Assembly (NCBI GenBank): GCA_964548955.1 | Contig: CAZJTP010000147.1 | Location: 1-11,241 of the forward strand | Direction of reading: 5' to 3' | From: GCA-020344555 sp964548955 | GTDB taxonomy: Bacteria > Planctomycetota > Phycisphaerae > UBA1845 | DNA length: 11,241 bases | Part shown: positions 6,110 through 11,241 of the stretch, piece by piece | Layout: every line of letters starts with the position of its first letter | How positions within the stretch are numbered: the first letter of the stretch is position 1 | The notes under the pieces: generated by a model | The model's database searches: none | Told to the model about the DNA's origin: nothing | What the model saw: the letters and a program-made list of their open reading frames with translations, nothing else | Translations under genes and position numbers: made by a program

Positions 6110-6516
6110 CTCAAGATCTTGGGCAACGTTCGCAACGATCCCGGGTTTGGTGGCTGTGGATCGGCTACTGGGGTTGCCTATTCGTGGTCATGCATGTGCC
6201 GATCGAGACCGGGGGATCACCCACAATCGAGCACGTTACCACAATCGCCCATTTCGCGTTCTATTATCTGCTGACTTGGCTTGGCGGTCGATATCTTCTC
6301 TCGATGAGCAGGGGGACCGTCGCCGTCCTGCTGACCTGGGCGGTTGTCTACGCGGTGTACGCAGCGGTGGACGAGTGGCTCCAACAGTTCGTCGGGCGAG
6401 TGATGAGTCTGACCGACTGGCTCGCGGATCTTGCCGGAATCGTACTGGCGACGGTCACGCTGATCCGGTGGCACCGTCCGGCACCGCGATCGGGACACGG
6501 TGAGAGCACGCGGTAA
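6106..6516 (+). CDS. VanZ-like membrane protein
   Basis: This 136-residue integral membrane protein has about four hydrophobic segments (near residues 15-30, 47-66, 71-88 and 105-121). The VanZ family signature is visible: His49 in the second segment region, then AAVDEWLQQFVGRVMSLTDW (86-105), which carries the D-E-x-x-Q-x-F and R-x-x-x-x-x-D pattern, and LADLAGI. VanZ of Enterococcus gives low-level teicoplanin resistance, but most family members are uncharacterised envelope proteins, so no resistance role is claimed. The start codon overlaps the ParA stop (ATGA), so the two are almost surely co-transcribed and translationally coupled. The pairing hints at an envelope-linked role for this ParA, which is inference. 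Confidence 0.88.
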   Translation: MTQDLGQRSQRSRVWWLWIGYWGCLFVVMHVPIETGGSPTIEHVTTIAHFAFYYLLTWLGGRYLLSMSRGTVAVLLTWAVVYAVYAAVDEWLQQFVGRVMSLTDWLADLAGIVLATVTLIRWHRPAPRSGHGESTR

Positions 6517-6549
6517 CGCATGGATTGTAACAACGTGTTAACTTGCCGC

Positions 6550-6559
6550 GGGGGGGGGG
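6550..6559. repeat. G10 homopolymer tract
   Basis: Ten consecutive G residues lie between the VanZ-like gene and the response-regulator gene, ending nine bases before the candidate -35 hexamer at 6569. Such tracts slip during replication and could change promoter spacing upstream, or could be a sequencing or assembly artefact. Confidence 0.85.
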
Positions 6560-6568
6560 CACCTCGTC

Positions 6569-6597
6569 GTGTCAGGGGCAGTGGCTTATGATAGAAT
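6569..6597 (+). promoter_or_regulatory. Candidate promoter of the two-component operon
   Basis: GTGTCA (6569-6574, four of six) and TAGAAT (6592-6597, five of six) are 17 bases apart. Transcription would begin near 6604, which agrees with translation starting at 6661 rather than at the GTG at 6604. Confidence 0.4.
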
Positions 6598-6660
6598 AGT
6601 GACGTGGTGCTGATCGTGACGCGCCCGGTACGTTCGCATCAAACCCTTCGGATGCATGTG

Positions 6661-7407
6661 ATGGCCAGAAAACGAACCGTCGTTGTTGTGGAAGATGAAG
6701 ACGCCATTCGACGCGGGATCGCCGATGCACTCCGAACAGCCGGGTATGAAGCGGTCGAAGCGGCGGACGGGGAGAGCGGTCTGACGGAGGCGCGGCGGGC
6801 CGGCGTCGATCTGGTGTTGCTTGACCTGCTGCTGCCTTTGAAGGATGGATTCGAAGTGTTGGCGGAGCTGCGCATAACGCGCCCGGCGCTGCCGGTAATT
6901 ATCCTTACAGCCCGCGGTTCCGAAGACGACCGCGTTCGCGGTCTGCGAGGTGGTGCGGATGACTATGTCGTGAAGCCCTTTTCGGCCCGTGAGTTGCTGG
7001 CTCGCGTCGACGCCGTATTGCGTCGCAGTCCGGAGCGTCCGACACCGGCGATCCGGATCAGTGGCGGTGACACGAACGTGGACTGCGCCCGCCGGGAGAT
7101 TTGCCACAGTGATGGCACGCGCGTCGCACTTTCCGAGATGGAGGCAAGTATCCTCGATCGCCTGGCGGCGTACGCCGGGCGGGCCGTCTCACGTGAGGAG
7201 CTGCTCTCCTGCGTTTGGGGCCTTCGGGACGGCACGATCGAGACGCGCGCGATCGACATGCACATCACGCGCTTGCGCCAGAAGCTCGCCGGCGACTCAC
7301 CCGAGTCTGCAATCGAGTGGATCATGACCGTACGCGGCAAGGGCTACATGCTGGCCCCTAATATCAAGGTCGTTGCCGACGGTGAGTCGACGGAGGACAC
7401 GTCGTGA
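6661..7407 (+). CDS. OmpR/PhoB-type response regulator
   Basis: This 248-residue DNA-binding regulator is phosphorylated by its partner kinase. The receiver domain (residues 5-122) has the acidic pair E11/D12, the phosphoacceptor D55 (LVLLDLLLP), the switch Thr83 (ILTAR) and Lys105 (VVKPFS). The winged-helix domain (about 130-232) shows the OmpR pattern, with the recognition helix around RAIDMHITRLRQKL and the wing hairpin GKGYML. The start is chosen at the ATG giving MARKRTVVVVEDED, the usual spacing to the first strand. An in-frame ATG at 6652 and a GTG at 6604 would add 3 or 19 residues, and none of the three has a strong ribosome-binding site. The stop overlaps the GTG start of the kinase gene (GTGA), so the two form an operon. 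Target genes are unknown. Confidence 0.94.
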   Translation: MARKRTVVVVEDEDAIRRGIADALRTAGYEAVEAADGESGLTEARRAGVDLVLLDLLLPLKDGFEVLAELRITRPALPVIILTARGSEDDRVRGLRGGADDYVVKPFSARELLARVDAVLRRSPERPTPAIRISGGDTNVDCARREICHSDGTRVALSEMEASILDRLAAYAGRAVSREELLSCVWGLRDGTIETRAIDMHITRLRQKLAGDSPESAIEWIMTVRGKGYMLAPNIKVVADGESTEDTS

Positions 7408-9326
7408 GAAGCTCCCAACGGAGTAGACTGGCCGGCGCCGTCGTCTTTATCCTCATCGCGGTCGTCGTAATGGGTGGCATGACGTGGGCGACGGTCTCCA
7501 GCTTCGAGCTTGCCAAAAGACACGTCACCGAGCAGCACGAGCGAAAGATAAGCCGGGCCGTGTGGGAAATGAGCAGCCATATGGGGGGCATCCTGAACGC
7601 AGAAGGGGCGAGAGACCCCGTGGATTATGTGGCGTTTCACTGGCGACGGCCGGTGGCGGTCATATCTGACAGCCATGCGGAGCTGGATACGGGCGGCGTC
7701 GCCGTCGTCCTTGAGTCACCGCTTGCGATTCTAGGCCCACCCCACGACTGGATCGATGTGTACTTCCAGGTCGATACGAAGGGGACCGTGTCATCGCCGC
7801 AAATCCACGACGAGGCGTCGCCCCTGCCTTTTGAGAACTCGCAGGTCTTTTGGAGGGCGGACAACCGCACGCTGGAAACGTGGGAATGGGTCAAGACGGT
7901 GCTGCCCAGCGTCAATCTGCGCGAGCGGGCTGCACTGCTGTGCCAGAGCGATTACGACGTTGCAAGCGAACCTGTCGAAACGCAGCAAACGCAAATGATC
8001 ACGGCGACTCGAAAAGACGCACCGGTGACCAACGACACCCGTTCTCGAGTCCGCGACGTCTATCACCAACGCCGACAAAGTCTGCGGGACTCGCAGATAA
8101 GCTATTTGCCGCCCGCCGCGTGTGTAGACGCTGATATTGCCCGGCGGAACGTTGGCAACGTTGCGGAATCCCACGCTGATGACTTTGACGAAGCGGCTTT
8201 GCAGTTTGCTGACGATGTGGAGATATCAGCGGACCCGATTACCGCGTTCTGGTTTGGGCCGGGACCTGACGGCGCACGCAAGCTCGCCTTCGTTCGTGAG
8301 TGTCATGCCGATGCCGCCACCTTCTACCAGGGCTTCATCGGTAATTGGGATCGTCTAAAACCGGTGCTGCTTGGCCAAATTGCAGAACTCCTTCCCGAGG
8401 CTGACCTGGAACCGCTGTTGGACGATGCGAAACACGATCCGGAAGCGAGCAAGCTGCAAATGATCAACCTGCCCGTTCGACTGCAGGTTCCGGACATCCC
8501 TGGCGGCGCGTCGGCGGCTGCATGGGGTCGAGTCCGGGTGTCTCTGATCGGCACGTGGGCGGCAGCGGCGGCCGTACTGGTCGTAGCCGGGTGGGGTCTT
8601 AGGAACTTGGTGGCCTTGACGGAACGCCGGATGCAATTCGCCTACGCAGTGACGCATGAGCTGCGGACGCCGCTTACCACGTTCCGCCTGTACTCGGACA
8701 TGCTGTCCGCCGGCCTCGTGCCTGACGCGTCCAAGCAGCAATACCTGGATACGCTGAACCACGAATCCATTCGGCTGTCCAGCTTGGTCGAAGAGGTCTT
8801 GGAATACGCGCGTCTCGAAAGCCAGAGGGTCCAGCTCGATCCCATTGAGACGGACGGGGCTTCGCTGCTGCGCATGATCTCGGAAACGCTCGAGAAGCGG
8901 TGCAAGGACAATGGCATCGAAGCCCGAACCGAGAATACGATTGCGGAGGGTCGGCAGATGCGCATCGATGTCGATGTCGTGAATCGCATCGCCGGTGTTC
9001 TGGTCAACAACGCCTGCCGCCACGCCCGGGGGACGTCAAGTGCAGCCACACTCGTACGATTGAGCCGTGATAACGGCACACTGCAGTTGGACGTGATTGA
9101 TTCGGGCCCGGGCATAACTCGTGCCGATGCACGAACAATCTTCAAACCCTTCCGTCGAGGCCGGGGTGCCGATAAGGCCGTTCAAGGCGGAATCGGACTC
9201 GGCCTGGCGCTCGCCCGCGGTTGGGCAACCCTGCTCGGCGGGCGTTTGGAACTTGTCTCTCGTCACAATCCCCAATACGGCGGAGCGCATTTCCGCCTTA
9301 CCGTCCCCGCCGAAATCCAGTCGTAG
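7404..9326 (+). CDS. Membrane-bound sensor histidine kinase
   Basis: This 640-residue kinase is paired with the upstream regulator. A first membrane helix (about 9-29) is followed by a large extracytoplasmic region (about 35-375) and a second helix (about 378-400). The DHp helix with the phosphoacceptor His418 (AVTHELRTPL) starts only about ten residues after that helix, leaving no room for a HAMP domain. The ATP-binding domain has the N box (LVNNACRH, 533-540), G1 (DSGPG, 566-570), F box (IFKPFRRG) and G2 (GGIGLGLALA, 595-604). The sensor region contains a VYFQVDTKGTVSSPQ stretch (119-133) that I associate with planctomycete kinases, but no known ligand-binding fold is recognised. The start is a GTG with GGAGG about eight bases upstream, overlapping the regulator stop. 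The gene ends 20 bases from the convergent PhzF-family gene. Confidence 0.94.
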   Translation: MRSSQRSRLAGAVVFILIAVVVMGGMTWATVSSFELAKRHVTEQHERKISRAVWEMSSHMGGILNAEGARDPVDYVAFHWRRPVAVISDSHAELDTGGVAVVLESPLAILGPPHDWIDVYFQVDTKGTVSSPQIHDEASPLPFENSQVFWRADNRTLETWEWVKTVLPSVNLRERAALLCQSDYDVASEPVETQQTQMITATRKDAPVTNDTRSRVRDVYHQRRQSLRDSQISYLPPAACVDADIARRNVGNVAESHADDFDEAALQFADDVEISADPITAFWFGPGPDGARKLAFVRECHADAATFYQGFIGNWDRLKPVLLGQIAELLPEADLEPLLDDAKHDPEASKLQMINLPVRLQVPDIPGGASAAAWGRVRVSLIGTWAAAAAVLVVAGWGLRNLVALTERRMQFAYAVTHELRTPLTTFRLYSDMLSAGLVPDASKQQYLDTLNHESIRLSSLVEEVLEYARLESQRVQLDPIETDGASLLRMISETLEKRCKDNGIEARTENTIAEGRQMRIDVDVVNRIAGVLVNNACRHARGTSSAATLVRLSRDNGTLQLDVIDSGPGITRADARTIFKPFRRGRGADKAVQGGIGLGLALARGWATLLGGRLELVSRHNPQYGGAHFRLTVPAEIQS

Positions 9327-9346
9327 CACATCGGATTGGCTGCACG

Positions 9347-10234
9347 CTAAACCAACTCACCCCTGGCGACCATGATAACCTGCCCGCCGACACGAATCTC
9401 AATTCCCCCATCTTGCTTCTGCGCTCTGAGCAGAAGAAGGGAGGGGCGCCCGATTTCGTGGCCCTGCTCGACTTGAATATCAATCTGTTCCGTTCCGAAG
9501 TAGCGATGCATCACCAGGTATCCGGCCAGGCATCCATTCGCGGCACCTGTAGCCGGATCCTCCGGCACACCGTAATAGTCGGCAAAGACCCGAACGCTTA
9601 GGTTATTCTTCGGATTGCGTGTCTCGGGCGCAAACACGAGAATCAGCTTGGCATCTGTGTTCGCGATCAAGTCAAAGTACCGGTCCTTGGCGATAGCAGC
9701 TTTCTTCAGGGCGTCCAGTGTTTTTAAGGGCACTATACAAGCGGGCACGCCAGTCGAGATTTCCTGAATCGGAAAGCGATCATCTAACTCCTTCTCCTCC
9801 AGTCCCACGACTGGTGCGATCGCATCCGGCTCGAACGTCCGTCCCGCGGTGGGCGGTTTTTGCGTCATCCACAGCCTGTCGACCGCTCCCTCGTTATAAT
9901 GGAGCGTCACCGGAATTTGCCCGACCTTCAGATTGAGGGCGACGGATTCAACCGGCTGCCCGATAATCTCCCTTTGGATCACATAAGCGGTACCCAGCGT
10001 TGGATGACCGGCAAAGGGCAGCTCCTTTTCCGGTGAGAAGATGCGCACGTCATATCCGCCGTTGCACGGCTCCTCGGAGACAATGAACGTCGTCTCCGAG
10101 TAGTTCATCTCCTTGGCGAGCGCTTGCATTTCAGCGTCGGTCGCAGCACCCATATGGCGGAAAACCGCAAGTTGGTTACCTGCCCATTTCTCTTCAGCAA
10201 ACACGTCGAGAATATAGAGTGCGGGATTCGCCAC
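9347..10234 (-). CDS. PhzF-family isomerase/epimerase
   Basis: This 295-residue protein belongs to the PhzF/diaminopimelate-epimerase-fold family. PhzF itself isomerises trans-2,3-dihydro-3-hydroxyanthranilate in phenazine synthesis, but most members, including ones in organisms without phenazines, have unknown substrates. Visible are the N-terminal DVFAEEKWAGNQLAV, the catalytic Glu47 in NYSETTFIV, the ELPFAGHPTLGTA loop (71-83) and the second-half EDPATGAANGC loop (225-235). Length fits the family (about 260-300). The start at GTG 10234 is preferred because AGGAGA lies about six bases upstream and MANPALYILDVF is the canonical opening; an in-frame GTG at 10267 would add 11 unconserved residues. 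No phenazine genes are in the window, so a role in phenazine synthesis is not suggested. Transcription is convergent with the kinase gene and follows the direction of the lipoprotein gene upstream. Confidence 0.93.
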   Translation of the reverse strand: MANPALYILDVFAEEKWAGNQLAVFRHMGAATDAEMQALAKEMNYSETTFIVSEEPCNGGYDVRIFSPEKELPFAGHPTLGTAYVIQREIIGQPVESVALNLKVGQIPVTLHYNEGAVDRLWMTQKPPTAGRTFEPDAIAPVVGLEEKELDDRFPIQEISTGVPACIVPLKTLDALKKAAIAKDRYFDLIANTDAKLILVFAPETRNPKNNLSVRVFADYYGVPEDPATGAANGCLAGYLVMHRYFGTEQIDIQVEQGHEIGRPSLLLLRAQKQDGGIEIRVGGQVIMVARGELV

Positions 10235-10385
10235 AGCAGATCTCCTGCCTTTGACAGAATGAGTCACGTCGAGACTACTCCCTCATGACCGAATAGTGCT
10301 TGCACGGGGAGCGACCCTCCGGGTGGTGCGGACGTCCCTTCGCCGCTCGGCGCCCCACCCAAAGCCACTGTGATATGCCACGTGG

Positions 10386-10429
10386 GACCGGCCTTGAAGC
10401 CTGTCTGCCGACCGGCTGGAAAGTCGGTC
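10386..10429. repeat. Two tandem REP-like hairpins
   Basis: Two adjacent imperfect palindromes lie in the spacer between the lipoprotein and PhzF-family genes: GACCGGC-CTTGAA-GCCTGTC (10386-10405) and GACCGGCT-GGAA-AGTCGGTC (10410-10429), each with one mismatch or wobble. The form resembles dispersed intergenic hairpin repeats seen in planctomycete and other environmental genomes. On the minus strand they could also attenuate read-through from the lipoprotein gene, although no T-run follows. Confidence 0.5.
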
Positions 10430-10450
10430 TCACGGGCTCCGTTACACGAA

Positions 10451-11041
10451 CTAGCGCTTGCGCTTGGACGTACCCTTGAGTTCCATCTTGCCCATCGGGC
10501 CGCTTTCGCTCCAGGTCCACTTGTAGCTGTTGTCGTCGATGAACGTCATCATCCCATGGCCGCGACCCTTGCGACCCTCACCGTCGATTGTCGCCCCTTT
10601 GAACCGCATGGTGTTGGGGTCATCTGCGTCGAACCAGGCCCAACCTTCCCCAGAGCCACCCCAGTCATCGAAATACCAGGTGCGGTACTTCTTGACCTTG
10701 GGGTACCAGGTCCAATACTCAACGTAGTTTGCCCGCTGGTCCTCGCCCATCTCGTGCCAACCCTCGCCCTTGAGGAACATTCCGCCAAGGGCCCATTCAT
10801 ACACTCCACCTCCCGCAAACGAGGAAGGCATCTCCTCGCCTTCGGGCATCTCCGCCTTCATCTCTTCAGGCGATGGCGAGACGAATTCGGCCGTGCCGGT
10901 CCAGCTACCGAGGAATCGTGACAGCTTCGCCATTTCAGGGGCCACACTGGGCTTTTGAGGTGGCTCCATCGCCCACTGCGGTTGGGCACAACCGCCAACG
11001 AATCCGAGTGTGCACAGTGCGACAAAAAGCCGTTGATACAT
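10451..11041 (-). CDS. DUF1579-like lipoprotein
   Basis: The 196-residue product starts with a short hydrophobic signal and a lipobox-like FVGGC (Cys18), so it is probably lipidated and anchored in a membrane. The mature part begins with a Pro-rich linker. It then shows the layout of DUF1579 proteins: FLGSWTGTAEF (43-53), YEWALGGMFLKGEG (81-94), a YVEYWTWYPKVKKYRTWYFD block (106-125), GEGWAWFD and a C-terminal strand series ending in KGTSKRKR. These are beta-rich, Trp-rich proteins of unknown function, probably of lipocalin-like fold. The ATG at 11041 has AGGAG eight bases upstream and a near-consensus promoter about 90 bases upstream. It precedes the PhzF-family gene on the same strand, but the 216-base gap and hairpins argue for separate expression. 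Confidence 0.85.
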   Translation of the reverse strand: MYQRLFVALCTLGFVGGCAQPQWAMEPPQKPSVAPEMAKLSRFLGSWTGTAEFVSPSPEEMKAEMPEGEEMPSSFAGGGVYEWALGGMFLKGEGWHEMGEDQRANYVEYWTWYPKVKKYRTWYFDDWGGSGEGWAWFDADDPNTMRFKGATIDGEGRKGRGHGMMTFIDDNSYKWTWSESGPMGKMELKGTSKRKR

Positions 11042-11132
11042 GGTCTCTCTCCTTTACGTGTTTGCTTGTCCGTGAGTGAACCTTACCGCGCCCGGTGCCG
11101 CCATCCCACGACACCCACGCACCAGATAGCGC

Positions 11133-11161
11133 ATTTGACGCCCCACCCCTCAGCCTGTCAA
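11133..11161 (-). promoter_or_regulatory. Sigma70-type promoter of the lipoprotein gene
   Basis: On the minus strand a perfect TTGACA (11156-11161) is followed after 17 bases by TCAAAT (11133-11138, four of six). Transcription would start near 11126, leaving a leader of about 85 bases before the ATG at 11041. Confidence 0.55.
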
Positions 11162-11241
11162 CCGCCAACCGGACCGCGGGTGCATGACGGGTCCGTGACA
11201 GTATCGGCGGCGTTTTTTGGGGGTTATCATGAGGGTGGGGT

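Noticed and set aside
8355..9023. Minus-strand open frame of 222 codons inside the kinase gene
   Set aside because: It lies antisense to the catalytic core of the histidine kinase, which carries all expected motifs.
10370..10921. Plus-strand open frame of 183 codons opposite the lipoprotein gene
   Set aside because: The minus-strand frame has a signal peptide, ribosome-binding site, promoter and DUF1579-like motifs; the plus-strand frame has none of these.

Overview
The window looks like a chromosomal segment of a moderately G+C-rich bacterium, most probably a planctomycete (Planctomycetota, perhaps Phycisphaerae-like). This rests on recognition, not a search: the tyrosine-recombinase C-terminus near the left end (motifs PWPRLFHDMR, SWLGNT, KHYLQVTDDDF) and the extracytoplasmic part of the sensor kinase resemble planctomycete proteins as I remember them. 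Two tRNA genes lack an encoded CCA end. No rRNA, CRISPR array or intact insertion sequence is visible.

Left part (1-4660): a tRNA-associated accessory zone. A tRNA-Arg-like 3' remnant with a perfect 10-bp inverted repeat lies at 275-330. It is followed by the C-terminal fragment of a tyrosine recombinase (603-983) that runs into a minus-strand tRNA-Ser(TGA) at 940-1026. Next comes a large minus-strand gene (1474-3270) for a 598-residue protein. It looks like a divergent FMN-type TIM barrel of the nitronate monooxygenase/IMPDH kind, followed by a cysteine-rich segment and a helical tail. On the plus strand is a small unrecognised gene (3443-3991) whose ATGA overlap leads into a cut-off second reading frame. 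That frame abuts a second recombinase C-terminal fragment (about 4058-4279), then a repeat-rich stretch with an inverted-repeat pair and a C6/G6 hairpin, then a minus-strand tRNA-Val(TAC) at 4586-4659. Two recombinase relics beside two tRNA genes suggest repeated integration and decay.

Middle part (4660-9326): housekeeping-like plus-strand genes. A good sigma70-type promoter (4982-5011) precedes a ParA-family ATPase (5087-6109), which overlaps a VanZ-like membrane protein (6106-6516) by ATGA. After a short spacer with a G10 tract next to a candidate promoter comes a two-component pair: an OmpR-type response regulator (6661-7407) and, overlapping by GTGA, a membrane histidine kinase with a roughly 350-residue extracytoplasmic domain and no obvious HAMP linker (7404-9326).

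Right part (9347-11241): two minus-strand genes convergent to the kinase. They are a PhzF-family isomerase/epimerase (9347-10234) and, beyond a 216-bp spacer with two REP-like hairpins, a DUF1579-like lipoprotein (10451-11041). The lipoprotein has a near-consensus promoter (TTGACA, 17 bp, TCAAAT) at 11133-11161. No obvious new multi-gene defence or metabolic system is visible. The best candidates for something undescribed are the 598-residue barrel/cysteine protein, the ParA-VanZ pair without ParB, and the truncated small-gene cassette at 3443-4059.
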